Shown here in pieces: positions 17,223-29,282 of a stretch of DNA of 64,000 nucleotides. Location: assembly GCA_020249265.1 (NCBI GenBank), contig JADCGA010000004.1, positions 1 through 64,000 of the forward strand, written 5' to 3'. Both the position numbers and the translations under genes were made by a program. Origin of the DNA: Roseomonas sp. GTDB lineage: Bacteria; Pseudomonadota; Alphaproteobacteria; Acetobacterales; Acetobacteraceae. Every line of letters begins with the position of its first letter. Position 1 is the stretch's first letter. The notes under the pieces were generated by a model, which was given only the letters and a program-made list of their open reading frames with translations, searched no databases and was not told the DNA's origin.

Positions 17223-17926
17223 GGCCCCGGCCTCAAGACATAGCCGCGATGGCGAATGGTCTGGATGAAACGCGGCTCTCGCGGGTCAGGTTCCACCTTG
17301 CGACGTAGCCTGGTGACCTGCACATCAATCGCGCGTTCGCCGGCATCAGGCGTGCCAAGGGCTTCGCCGATATCCTCGCGGCTGAGGATTTCGCCAGCGC
17401 GGCGCGCAAGCGCTTGCATCAAGGCGGCCTCACCACCCGTCAGGCGAATAATGCCATCCGGGCCGCGCAATTCTGCGCGTTCAATGTCAAACCAACGATT
17501 GCCGATTTGCATCGGCGCCAGGCTTTGTGGTGCGGCAGGGGCGGGCGCGGCGCGGCGCAGAATGGTGCGAATGCGCAAGGCCAATTCGCGCGGATCGAAA
17601 GGCTTGGCCAAATAATCATCCACGCCCTGTTCCAGCCCCGCGATGCGATCATCCGGCGCACCATTGGCGGTCAGCATCAGGATGGGCACTTCCTGCCCCT
17701 CAGCGCGGAGCGCGGCGGTCAGTTCCAACCCCGTCTCACCGGGCATCATCACATCCAGTACCAGAAGATCAAACGCCATATCCGCCAAGGCAGCCCGCGC
17801 CATGGCGGCATTTTCGGCGGCGCTGACGCGAAAACCCTGTTCGGTCAGAAAGCGCTGCAACAACGCACGCAGCCGCGCATCATCATCCACCACCAGAATA
17901 TGCGCGGGGTCTTCCTGGCCGTTCAT
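17219..17926 (-). CDS. OmpR-family response regulator
   Basis: The 235-residue protein has a receiver domain (acidic pocket VVDDD at about 12-16, phospho-acceptor Asp58 in LVLDVMMPG, KPFDPRELALR) and a winged-helix DNA-binding domain ending in RFIQTIRHRGYVLRP. It is encoded between an overlapping MarR-type regulator gene and the kinase gene. A MarR-like gene immediately ahead of an OmpR-type regulator recalls the petP-petR pair of Rhodobacter, which controls cytochrome bc1 expression; that parallel is inference from gene order. Its ATG overlaps the upstream TGA (ATGA). Confidence 0.93.
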   Translation of the reverse strand: MNGQEDPAHILVVDDDARLRALLQRFLTEQGFRVSAAENAAMARAALADMAFDLLVLDVMMPGETGLELTAALRAEGQEVPILMLTANGAPDDRIAGLEQGVDDYLAKPFDPRELALRIRTILRRAAPAPAAPQSLAPMQIGNRWFDIERAELRGPDGIIRLTGGEAALMQALARRAGEILSREDIGEALGTPDAGERAIDVQVTRLRRKVEPDPREPRFIQTIRHRGYVLRPGP

Positions 17927-18477
17927 CGCCTGCTGCCCTCAGCCTCTGGCCCTTCCAGGCGGTTGAGGCTGGCTTGCGCATCTTCTCCCATCAGCCCGCG
18001 CATGACGCGGCGAAAGCCTTCCACCGCCGCAGGGCCGGCTTCGCGATAGGCGCGCATCACTGTTTCGCGTTGGCGTTCAAACAGGCGCCGTTCAAGGGCC
18101 ATACCCTTTTCGGTCAGCGTCAGGCGCCTTTGCCGGCGGTCGCTTGCACCTGGCGCCTGCACCACATAGCCATCGCTCATCAGCGGTTGCAGCACGCGCC
18201 CCAGGCTTTGCTTGGTGATGCCCAAAATCCCGAGCAATTCGCCAACCGTAATCCCCGGCCGCCGCCCCACAAAATGCAGTACGCGATGATGCGCGCGGCC
18301 CATATCCAGGGTGGCCAGGATTTCATCCGCCCCTGCGGTGAAATCGCGATAACCGAAAAACAGCAAATCCTGAGCAAGGCGGAGTTCCTCCTCGCGCAGG
18401 AACAGCAGATTGCGCCCGGCTGGCAGGGCACGCGCCTCTACCATTTCTGCCGCCATCATGCTGCCCTTTGTCGGCAT
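17923..18477 (-). CDS. MarR-family transcriptional regulator
   Basis: The 184-residue protein has a winged helix-turn-helix: VLHFVGRRPGITVGELLGIL, then ITKQSLGRVLQPLMSDGYV, then the wing GASDRRQRRLTLTEKG. DRRQRRLTLTEKG is the classic MarR wing. The start at 18477 is chosen because residues beyond it match no expected family region; ATG 18459 or 18444 are alternatives. It is the first gene of the MarR/regulator/kinase operon, divergent from the binding-protein gene at 18611, so the 18478-18610 gap probably carries both promoters and perhaps its own operator. Confidence 0.88.
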   Translation of the reverse strand: MPTKGSMMAAEMVEARALPAGRNLLFLREEELRLAQDLLFFGYRDFTAGADEILATLDMGRAHHRVLHFVGRRPGITVGELLGILGITKQSLGRVLQPLMSDGYVVQAPGASDRRQRRLTLTEKGMALERRLFERQRETVMRAYREAGPAAVEGFRRVMRGLMGEDAQASLNRLEGPEAEGSRR

Positions 18478-18610
18478 CGCCCCGATCCCCATTTGGTCAG
18501 CATTATTGACGCACCCATCGCCCCTGTCCAATGGCAAAGCGCAGCCGCGCTTGGCAAGCGGGCCCGGGACTTTCTATATGCGCGCCACGCCCCTGCCGGA
18601 GAAACCCCCC

Positions 18611-19582
18611 ATGATCGCTCGTCGCCCCTTGCTGGCCGCTGCCCTGCTGGCCACACCTTCCATCGCCCGCGCCCAGGGGGAATGGCCGGTGCGCCCGGTT
18701 CGCATCATTGTGCCCTGGCCGCCGGGCGGGTCCACCGATGTGCTGGTGCGCATGTATGCCGAATTGATGCAGCCGATCCTGGGGCAGAATTTCGTTATCG
18801 AGAATCGCCCAGGTGCTGGCGGGAATATCGGCATTGACGCCACCGCCAAGGCCGCGCCGGATGGCTATACCATGGGCATCGCTTCCGTCGGGCATTTGGT
18901 GATCAACAACTTCCTTTATGCCCGCCTGCCCTATGACCCGGCGCGGGATCTCATGCCGGTCGGCATAGCCTGGGATTTGCCGAATGTCGTGGTGGTTTCT
19001 TCTCAACATAACCCTTCGCGAAGCCTGGCGGATTTCACCGCCTGGGCGCGCGCCAAGCGCGGCGGCTTTACCTATGGTTCCCCCGGTGTCGGCACCACGG
19101 GGCATTTGACCGGCGCGCTTTTCGCCGGGCGCGTGCAGGTGGAAGGCACCCATGTGCCCTTCCGTGGCGCGGCGCAGATCATCCCCGCCATGCTGTCAGG
19201 TGATCTCGATTCCGCGCTGGATAACCTTGCTTCCTATGTGCCGGTCATTCAGGAAGGGCGGATGCGGGCGCTGGCCGTGACCTCTGCGGCGCGCTGGCCG
19301 ACCATGCCGGATGTACCGACAATGGCCGACGCAGGACTCGCGGATTTCGTCGTTTCCTCCTGGCAGGGCTTTGTTTTCCCGGCCGGCACGCCGCGCATCG
19401 CCATTGAACGCGTGAATGGCGCGCTGCGGCGCATTGTCGCCGATCCCGCCGTGAAGGAGCGCTTCCTGCGTGTGGGCGCCGAGGCTGTGTGGTCCACCCC
19501 GGAAGATATGATCGCGCGTGCCCAGCGCGAACGCCCCATGTGGCAGGAAGCGGTGCGGGTTTCCGGCGCCAGGCTGGAATAG
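18611..19582 (+). CDS. Tripartite tricarboxylate transporter (Bug/TctC) substrate-binding protein
   Basis: The 323-residue periplasmic binding protein has a Sec signal peptide (MIARRPLLAAALLATPSIARAQ). The mature part shows the Bug-family pattern: VRIIVPWPPGGSTDVLVRM, then ENRPGAGGNIGIDATAKAAPDGYTMG, and the closing AGTPRIAIERVNGALRR. Bug proteins capture carboxylates for TctAB permeases or act in sensing; no TctAB genes are adjacent, so this is an orphan, as is common in Acetobacteraceae and Burkholderiales. The start at 18611 gives a proper signal peptide. The ligand cannot be predicted. Confidence 0.92.
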   Translation: MIARRPLLAAALLATPSIARAQGEWPVRPVRIIVPWPPGGSTDVLVRMYAELMQPILGQNFVIENRPGAGGNIGIDATAKAAPDGYTMGIASVGHLVINNFLYARLPYDPARDLMPVGIAWDLPNVVVVSSQHNPSRSLADFTAWARAKRGGFTYGSPGVGTTGHLTGALFAGRVQVEGTHVPFRGAAQIIPAMLSGDLDSALDNLASYVPVIQEGRMRALAVTSAARWPTMPDVPTMADAGLADFVVSSWQGFVFPAGTPRIAIERVNGALRRIVADPAVKERFLRVGAEAVWSTPEDMIARAQRERPMWQEAVRVSGARLE

Positions 19583-19588
19583 CGGCGC

Positions 19589-20233
19589 GTGACGCCCACC
19601 GCCACCTGGGGCAATGCGCTTTTCATAGACCACGCCATTTTGCGCCTTGGTTGGCGCAATTGGGGCGTTGTGGCGCCTGGGCGGCTTTACCGGTCCAACC
19701 ACCCGCTGCCCTGGCAATTGCGCCGGGCGGCGCGGCGTCATGGCATTCGCACCATCATCAATCTGCGTGGTAACCGTGCCGATTGCGGGGCCGATGCACT
19801 TAGCCGGGCAGAGGCCGCGCGGCTTGGCCTGATTCATATAGACGCGCCATTTGAAAGCCGCGGCGCACCGCATAAGGACCGTATTCTGCGCCTGGCCCGC
19901 ATTTTCGAGGAAATTGATGAACCAGCGCTGATCCATTGCAAATCGGGCGCGGATCGCACCGGGCTTGCGGCCGGGATCTGGCTTTTGCTGCAAGGCCACC
20001 CGGCGCAGGATGCACTTGCCCAGCTTTCGCTGCGCCACGGCCATGTCGCAGCGGCGCGCACCGGCATTCTGGATGCTTTCTTCAAAAGCTTTGCCGCCTT
20101 CCAGCAGGACAATCCCGGCATCCCCTTCCTGGATTGGGTGCGCGATACCTATTCCGAAGCTGCTTTGCGGGAGAGCTTTTCGAGCAATCCCTGGGCGGAT
20201 CGGCTGGTGGATCAGGTATTGCGCCGGGAATGA
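19589..20233 (+). CDS. Protein tyrosine phosphatase (dual-specificity-like)
   Basis: The 214-residue protein has the Cys-dependent phosphatase loop C-x5-R as HCKSGADRTG, with Cys117 and Arg123, and the preceding FRSN-like YRSNHPLPWQL segment. The general-acid region is probably in GRLYRSN to IINLRG. It resembles the bacterial dual-specificity/tyrosine phosphatases sometimes found next to envelope genes. The gene starts with GTG 6 bases after the binding-protein stop and lies 187 bases before lpxC, so its natural partner could be either. The substrate is unknown. Confidence 0.87.
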   Translation: MTPTATWGNALFIDHAILRLGWRNWGVVAPGRLYRSNHPLPWQLRRAARRHGIRTIINLRGNRADCGADALSRAEAARLGLIHIDAPFESRGAPHKDRILRLARIFEEIDEPALIHCKSGADRTGLAAGIWLLLQGHPAQDALAQLSLRHGHVAAARTGILDAFFKSFAAFQQDNPGIPFLDWVRDTYSEAALRESFSSNPWADRLVDQVLRRE

Positions 20234-20420
20234 TCTGGGCAGGCCCGCCTTGATTTTGCCCCTTTTTGCTTCGCACCACTTCAATAAAATCAGATACTTG
20301 CGGTGAAACATGCAGAAACAAGGCTTGAATCGCTTTTGTCAGATCGTCATGAGAAAGTAACACTGGGCTGATGACGGATGCGCTTCCTGCGTGGCTTTCA
20401 GCCCAGAAATGAAGGATGCG

Positions 20421-21371
20421 ATGGACGGTTTTATTCCCGCGGAACATGGCAGGCGCAAGACGCTCAAGGCACCTATCGGGTGCGTGGGCGATGGGCTGCA
20501 CACTGGCCGCAGGATTTCCCTTACGCTGCACCCGGCTGCGGCTGGCGCCGGCATCCAGTTCCGCCGCGTTGATCTTGGCGTTGATATCCCTGCCCGCTTC
20601 GAATTCGTGACCGATACGCGGCTTTGCACTGCCATCGCCCATCCGAAGGCGCCGGAAGTGCGCATCGGCACCATTGAACATGTCATGGCCGCTTTGGCTG
20701 GCGCTGGCATTGATGACGCCATCATTGAAGTAGATGGGCCGGAAATCCCCATTCTGGATGGTTCCGCAGCGCCCTTCCTGTTCCTGATTGACTGCGCCGG
20801 CATCGCCACCAGCGCAGCACCACGCCAGATCATTGAAGTGCTGCGGCCGGTCCGCGTGGAAGATGGCCGCGGTGCCTTTGCCGAATTGCACCCCAATACC
20901 GAAACCGCCTTCGATGCGGCTTTGGACATTGATTTCCCTAATACCGCCATTGGCCAGCAATCCCTAGCACTCCGCATCACGCCCGAAACCTTCCGGGGGG
21001 CATTGGCCGATTCACGCACCTTCACCCTGGCTGAGGAGGTGGAGCGGCTGCGTCAAGCAGGCCTAGCCCTGGGCGGTACCCTGGACAATGCCGTGGTGGT
21101 GGATGGCCCGGCCATTCTGAACCCCGGCGGGCTACGCCATGCCGATGAATTTGTCCGCCACAAGCTGCTGGATGTGGTGGGGGACCTGGCCCTGGCCGGC
21201 GCACCGCTTTGTGCCCGCTTCAGGGGCAATCGTTCGGGCCATGCGCTGAACAATCAGCTTCTCCGCGCCCTTTTCGCCGATAAAGACGCTTGGCGATGGG
21301 TTGGGGGTGCCGTTGCGCCCGCTCAGGCCGCCTCTGCGCGGGTCAAGCAAAAAGCCCCGGCCTTCGCCTGA
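20421..21371 (+). CDS. lpxC: UDP-3-O-acyl-N-acetylglucosamine deacetylase LpxC
   Basis: LpxC carries out the committed zinc-dependent step of lipid A synthesis in the cytoplasm. Family landmarks: KAPIGCVGDGLHTGRRISL near the N-terminus; the zinc-ligand histidine in GTIEHVMAAL; PILDGSAAPF; the second metal site HKLLDVVGDL; and the late histidine in GNRSGHALNN. Length (316 residues from this start) is normal. The ATG at 20421 is preceded by GAAGGA (20411-20416); GTG 20391 and ATG 20409 are in-frame alternatives. bamD follows after 82 bases. Confidence 0.96.
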   Translation: MDGFIPAEHGRRKTLKAPIGCVGDGLHTGRRISLTLHPAAAGAGIQFRRVDLGVDIPARFEFVTDTRLCTAIAHPKAPEVRIGTIEHVMAALAGAGIDDAIIEVDGPEIPILDGSAAPFLFLIDCAGIATSAAPRQIIEVLRPVRVEDGRGAFAELHPNTETAFDAALDIDFPNTAIGQQSLALRITPETFRGALADSRTFTLAEEVERLRQAGLALGGTLDNAVVVDGPAILNPGGLRHADEFVRHKLLDVVGDLALAGAPLCARFRGNRSGHALNNQLLRALFADKDAWRWVGGAVAPAQAASARVKQKAPAFA

Positions 21372-21453
21372 TATAGAGACTCTGCACCAAGGCGATTTCA
21401 CCCGCGGCCAATCTGCCCTATATCAACCCCATCCTTCTGTTGATCCGGGAATC

Positions 21454-22296
21454 ATGCGCCGCTTCCTACCGATAGCCCTACTCCTAGCCCTGGCGGCTTG
21501 TGGCAGTTCAACGCCGCAGCAAAGCACCGGTGCGGACCCCTCGCTCACGCGGCGCGTCACCGCCAATGCAGCCGATGAGGAACCGCAAATTCTTTATGCC
21601 CTTGGCATGCAGAATCTGCGCGCCCGCAACTACGCCCGCGCGGTGGAATACTTCGATGCCATTGAACGTGAGCATCCCTATTCCGCCTGGTCTACCAGCG
21701 CAAAGCTGATGGCGGCCTATACGGAATATCTGCGTAATCGCTACACGGAAGCCATCGGCGCGCTGGATCGCTTCATTCTGCTTCACCCGGCGCATCGCGA
21801 CATCGCCTATGCCTATTACCTGCGCGCGCTGTCCCAATATGAACAGATCACCGATGCGCAGCGTGACCAGCGCCAGACCACCATCGCCATCGCGTCCCTG
21901 CAGGAAGTCATCAACCGCTTCCCCGATAGCGCCTATGCCCGCGATGCGCGGCTGAAGATTGACCTGGGCCGAGACCATTTGGCCGGCAAGGAAATGACCG
22001 TGGGGCGCTTCTATCAGCGCCAGGGCCTGCACCAGGCAGCCATCGGCCGCTATCGCCGCGTGGTGGAGGATTTCCAGACCACGAACCACGTGCCGGAAGC
22101 CTTGCATCGGCTGGTCGAAATCTACCTGAACCTTGGCCTGACCGAAGAAGCGCGCCGCAACGCCGCCGTGCTTGGCTACAACTACCCCGGCAGCGATTGG
22201 TATGCCGATAGCTACGCGCTGCTGGTCGCCGCTGGCGCCGAAGCCCGTGGTGAGCGTCCCGGCTTTGTCAGCCGGATGCTGAACCGTATTTTCTGA
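21454..22296 (+). CDS. bamD: Outer membrane assembly lipoprotein BamD
   Basis: BamD is the essential lipoprotein partner of BamA in beta-barrel insertion. The 280-residue precursor has a lipoprotein signal with lipobox LAAC (Cys16) and TPR-like repeats across about residues 45-245 (ILYALGMQNLRARNYARAVE, AAYTEYLRNRYTEAIGALDR, YQRQGLHQAAIGRYRRVVED). Length fits the family. The ATG at 21454 gives a clean lipoprotein signal. recN follows 18 bases downstream, an arrangement (lpxC-bamD-recN-ligA) widely conserved in alphaproteobacteria. Confidence 0.95.
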   Translation: MRRFLPIALLLALAACGSSTPQQSTGADPSLTRRVTANAADEEPQILYALGMQNLRARNYARAVEYFDAIEREHPYSAWSTSAKLMAAYTEYLRNRYTEAIGALDRFILLHPAHRDIAYAYYLRALSQYEQITDAQRDQRQTTIAIASLQEVINRFPDSAYARDARLKIDLGRDHLAGKEMTVGRFYQRQGLHQAAIGRYRRVVEDFQTTNHVPEALHRLVEIYLNLGLTEEARRNAAVLGYNYPGSDWYADSYALLVAAGAEARGERPGFVSRMLNRIF

Positions 22297-22314
22297 GCAC
22301 GGGGCGGCGCGCCA

Positions 22315-26194
<3,880 letters not shown>

Positions 26195-26250
26195 TCTGCG
26201 TAGGTCGCATGACCGAAGCGGTGAATCAGTTGCCCCAAACCAAGCCACAC

Positions 26251-28017
26251 CTAAATGGGCGCGCAGGCGGCATGCAACCAGGCAGCGGTTTCCGCATCCA
26301 GCATCGGCGCCACTTCTGCGGCGACGCGCGCGTGATAGGCATTCACCCAATCACGCTCCGCCACCGTCAGCAGCGCGGGTTCGATCAGTGCGCGATCAAA
26401 GGGCGCCAGCGTCAGGGTTTCGAATTCCAAAAACGGCTTTGCGGCAGCGGCGATATCAGCCTTTTGCACCAGCAACAGATTCTCCAACCGAATGCCGAAT
26501 TCACCGGTGGCGTAATAGCCGGGCTCATTGGACAGAATCATACCATCGGCCAAAGCCACCACACGCGCTGCACGGCTGAAAGCCGCCGGGCCTTCATGCA
26601 CCGAAAGATAGGACCCAACGCCATGGCCCGTGCCATGATCATAATCCAGCCCCACATCCCATAGCGGGCGCCGCGCCAGCGCGTCCAAATGCGGCCCGGC
26701 AACACCGGCGGGGAAGCGCAAAGTGGCGAGCGCAATGTGCCCCTTCAGCACGCGCGTGACACATTCACGCAAGCGTTGCGGTGCCGCACCCGGCCCGGTC
26801 CACAGCGTGCGCGTGATATCCGTGGTGCCATCCAAATATTGCCCACCCGAATCAATCAAATAGCATTCATTGGGGTGGATAGCGCGATGGCTCGCCTCCG
26901 TCGCGCGGTAATGCACAATCGCACCGTTTTCGCCCGCGCCGCTGATGGCCGGAAAACTCTCGGCCTGAAACAGCGGCACATCGCGGCGAAAGGCCAGCAA
27001 TTGCGCGGCGGCCGAGATTTCATTCAGCTCGCCCTTCGGCGCTTCCTCGACAAACCAGCGCAGAAACCGCACCATCGCCACCGCATCACGCCGATGCGCC
27101 GCCCGCGCGCCTTCCTGTTCCACTGCATTCTTACAGGCGCGCGGCATGCGGCAGGGGTCTTCTCCTGCGCGGATTTCAGCGCCCGCATCGCGCAGCCAAT
27201 CCGTGAACCAGGAAGGGGTCGCTTCCCGGTCAATCCGTACGCGCTTACCCCTCAAGGCGCTAAGCGCCGCCGGCATGGCATCACGCGGCGCAATCGCCAC
27301 CGCATTGCCCAAATGCGCGCGGGTTTCGTGGTCCAGCTTCGCCGGTTCCATGAATAATGAGACCGCGCCATCCGCAAACAGCAACGCAAAGCCAAGCGCC
27401 AATGGCGTATGGTCCAGATCGCCGCCGCGGATATTCAACAGCCAGGCGATGGAGTGCGCATCGGCCAGCACCACCGCATCTTCCCCCACCGCGCGTAATG
27501 CCGCTGCCGCTTCGCTGCGCTTTTCGGCGGATGGCTTGCCGGCATAGGAAAGCGGATGGGCGCGGGCCGGCGCTTGCGGCGCGCGCGGCCTGTCCGCCCA
27601 AATCGCGTCAATCGGGTTGGCAGGCAAAGCGCGGAACGTCACGCCCGGGCGCTTCAAGCGTTCCAACGCCGGTTCGCTATGCAGCCAGGGATCATAGCCA
27701 AGCACCAGGCCATCCGCATGGGCGGCCAGCCATTCGCCCGGCGGTTCTTCCGTGATGTGGCGCGGTTCCCAAAGAGCTACATCAATCTGGGTGCGAATTT
27801 GCAGCGTATAGCGACCATCGGAAAACACCGCCGCTTGCCGGGGCAGCACAATGGCCAGCCCCGCACTGCCCGTGAAGCCCGTCAGCCAAGCCAGCCTTTC
27901 GGCGGAACGCGGCACATATTCGCCCAAATGCTCATCAGCGCGGGGGATCAGAAAGCCCTGCACCCCCATCCGCGTGAGTTCAGCGCGCAAGGCGCCCAAG
28001 CGTTCAGCCCGATTCAT
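26251..28017 (-). CDS. Aminopeptidase P family protein (Xaa-Pro aminopeptidase, M24)
   Basis: The 588-residue cytosolic metallopeptidase probably removes N-terminal residues preceding proline. Two creatinase-like N-terminal domains (about 1-300; RADEHLGEYVPRSAERLAWLTGFTGSAG split across the first) precede a pita-bread catalytic domain. Metal ligands are visible in YLIDSGGQYLDGTTDITRT (two Asp), the His in GTGHGVG, and the Glu residues in SNEPGYY and RLENLL. It is a long, eukaryote-type aminopeptidase P with the C-terminal extension. The start at 28017 follows GGAAGCGGTC, a fair ribosome binding site; the frame upstream is not conserved. Confidence 0.95.
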   Translation of the reverse strand: MNRAERLGALRAELTRMGVQGFLIPRADEHLGEYVPRSAERLAWLTGFTGSAGLAIVLPRQAAVFSDGRYTLQIRTQIDVALWEPRHITEEPPGEWLAAHADGLVLGYDPWLHSEPALERLKRPGVTFRALPANPIDAIWADRPRAPQAPARAHPLSYAGKPSAEKRSEAAAALRAVGEDAVVLADAHSIAWLLNIRGGDLDHTPLALGFALLFADGAVSLFMEPAKLDHETRAHLGNAVAIAPRDAMPAALSALRGKRVRIDREATPSWFTDWLRDAGAEIRAGEDPCRMPRACKNAVEQEGARAAHRRDAVAMVRFLRWFVEEAPKGELNEISAAAQLLAFRRDVPLFQAESFPAISGAGENGAIVHYRATEASHRAIHPNECYLIDSGGQYLDGTTDITRTLWTGPGAAPQRLRECVTRVLKGHIALATLRFPAGVAGPHLDALARRPLWDVGLDYDHGTGHGVGSYLSVHEGPAAFSRAARVVALADGMILSNEPGYYATGEFGIRLENLLLVQKADIAAAAKPFLEFETLTLAPFDRALIEPALLTVAERDWVNAYHARVAAEVAPMLDAETAAWLHAACAPI

Positions 28018-28197
28018 GACCGCTTCCTTACCAAATATTTCTGAATTGTTGCATGACTTCCTGTGGAAGCATGCGTCTGGTGCATATCTCTGCTGTGGTC
28101 TTCGCGCATCACCTGTGCCCCAGAAGCCTCTATATGATCGCCTATCGGACAGGGTTGCTGCCCTATCGGCCAGCACCTCCGCAAAGGAAAGCTAAAC

Positions 28198-28533
28198 ATG
28201 AACCCGCATTTCGCCAATCTCGAAACCAGCCTCTCGGCCCGCGCCGCGACGATTGAGGCTATCCACCGGGAAGCCGCCGCCGCCCGCGCCACCGCACGCA
28301 GCCGCGCCTTCCGCCATGCCTTTACCATGATCGGCGCCGGCATCGGCGCGGTGCTTTCCGCCATCGCCACCTGGCCCACCAAGCGCGACACCTACAAGGC
28401 GCTGGACCAGCTTTCGGACAAGCAGCTTTCCGATATCGGCTTGGCGCGTGGTGAAATCAGCCGCGTTTTTGAACCGGGCTTCGCGCTGCAAGCCGCCAAT
28501 GATGGCGACCTGCCCACGGGCCGTGCCGCCTAA
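28198..28533 (+). CDS. DUF1127 (YjiS-like) domain protein
   Basis: The 111-residue protein has a C-terminal arginine-poor variant of the DUF1127 motif, TYKALDQLSDKQLSDIGLARGEI (given in parts: LDQLSDKQLSDIGL, ARGEISRVF), and an N-terminal helical region rich in Ala/Arg. Small DUF1127 proteins in alphaproteobacteria have been linked to RNA turnover and phosphate or stress metabolism; the function of this longer version is unknown. The ATG at 28198 follows AAGGAAAG. A strong terminator follows. It ends tail-to-tail with the gene at 28530. Confidence 0.85.
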   Translation: MNPHFANLETSLSARAATIEAIHREAAAARATARSRAFRHAFTMIGAGIGAVLSAIATWPTKRDTYKALDQLSDKQLSDIGLARGEISRVFEPGFALQAANDGDLPTGRAA

Positions 28534-29282
28534 CCGCGAAAAATCCTGCGCAGCCAGGATTTCAGGCCGCCCCCGTCGGGCGGCCTTTTTTTTGCCCCGG
28601 GAGACTTTTGGTGCGTCACATGCGGGCGCCGCGCCGGGGGGGCGAGGGCCGAGGCTATGCTATGCCGGCCCGCATCTTCCGCCGCGATCAACCGCGCTTC
28701 CAGGGCGGAGACCTGCGCCACCGCCTCGGGCGGCTTGGTCCTGGTGAGTGCCGTGACTGCGGCTTCAGCATCAGCGAAATCCCCCGCACGGCGCAAAGCA
28801 TCAATCACGCGCACTGATTGTTCGGCATCCAAAGCAGGCCCGCTCCGCCACAGCGCCACCGCTTCGCGCCGCCATTGCCGCGCCAAATCGTCGCGGTTCA
28901 GATCATCCGCGACCCAAGCCGCGTGCAAGGTGGCTTCCGCTGCCGCGTGCAAGGCGCCGGTTTCTTCCAGCACATGCGCCCATGCCAAAAAGCGCCGCGC
29001 CAAAACCGGGTGTGATGTATCGGCGATCAGCGCACGATAGGGGGCGGCGGCCACCGCCTCGGCCCCGGCGGGATGCGCTTCACTGATATCAGGCGCGGCA
29101 TAGCCGCAATGCGGGCAGGCTTGCAGCCAGCGCGCCATGGTGGAGCGCACCGGCTCACCCGGCCTTAAATCGAGATCGGGCGCTTGTTCCGGCACGGGCG
29201 GGCGAAATAGCGCCTGGCGGCTTTCATGGCCGCAAACGCCGCAACGCTTCTCCCGCGCGTCAGATGCCCGCGGCGTTGCCAT
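28530..29282 (-). CDS. Zinc-ribbon protein of unknown function
   Basis: The 250-residue protein has two CxxC knuckles, CGVCGHES (about 14-21) and CPHCGYAAPD (about 56-65), likely one structural zinc site, followed by an alpha-helical region resembling TPR-type repeats (ARRFLAWAHVLEETGALHAAAE, ARQWRREAVALWR) and a basic C-terminal tail (KSWLRRIFRG). It may be a DUF2225-like protein; I do not recognise a function. Its ATG overlaps the ppdK stop (TAATG), so it is translationally coupled to pyruvate phosphate dikinase. The last 60 bases double as the terminator region of the opposing gene. Confidence 0.7.
   Translation of the reverse strand: MATPRASDAREKRCGVCGHESRQALFRPPVPEQAPDLDLRPGEPVRSTMARWLQACPHCGYAAPDISEAHPAGAEAVAAAPYRALIADTSHPVLARRFLAWAHVLEETGALHAAAEATLHAAWVADDLNRDDLARQWRREAVALWRSGPALDAEQSVRVIDALRRAGDFADAEAAVTALTRTKPPEAVAQVSALEARLIAAEDAGRHSIASALAPPARRPHVTHQKSPGAKKRPPDGGGLKSWLRRIFRG
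28564..28593 (+). terminator. Terminator of the DUF1127 gene
   Basis: A perfect 9-bp stem, AGGCCGCCC / GGGCGGCCT (28564-28572 and 28578-28586), has a CCGTC loop and an 8-T run. It lies inside the 3' coding region of the convergent minus-strand gene, so the same DNA is coding on one strand and terminator on the other. Confidence 0.85.
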
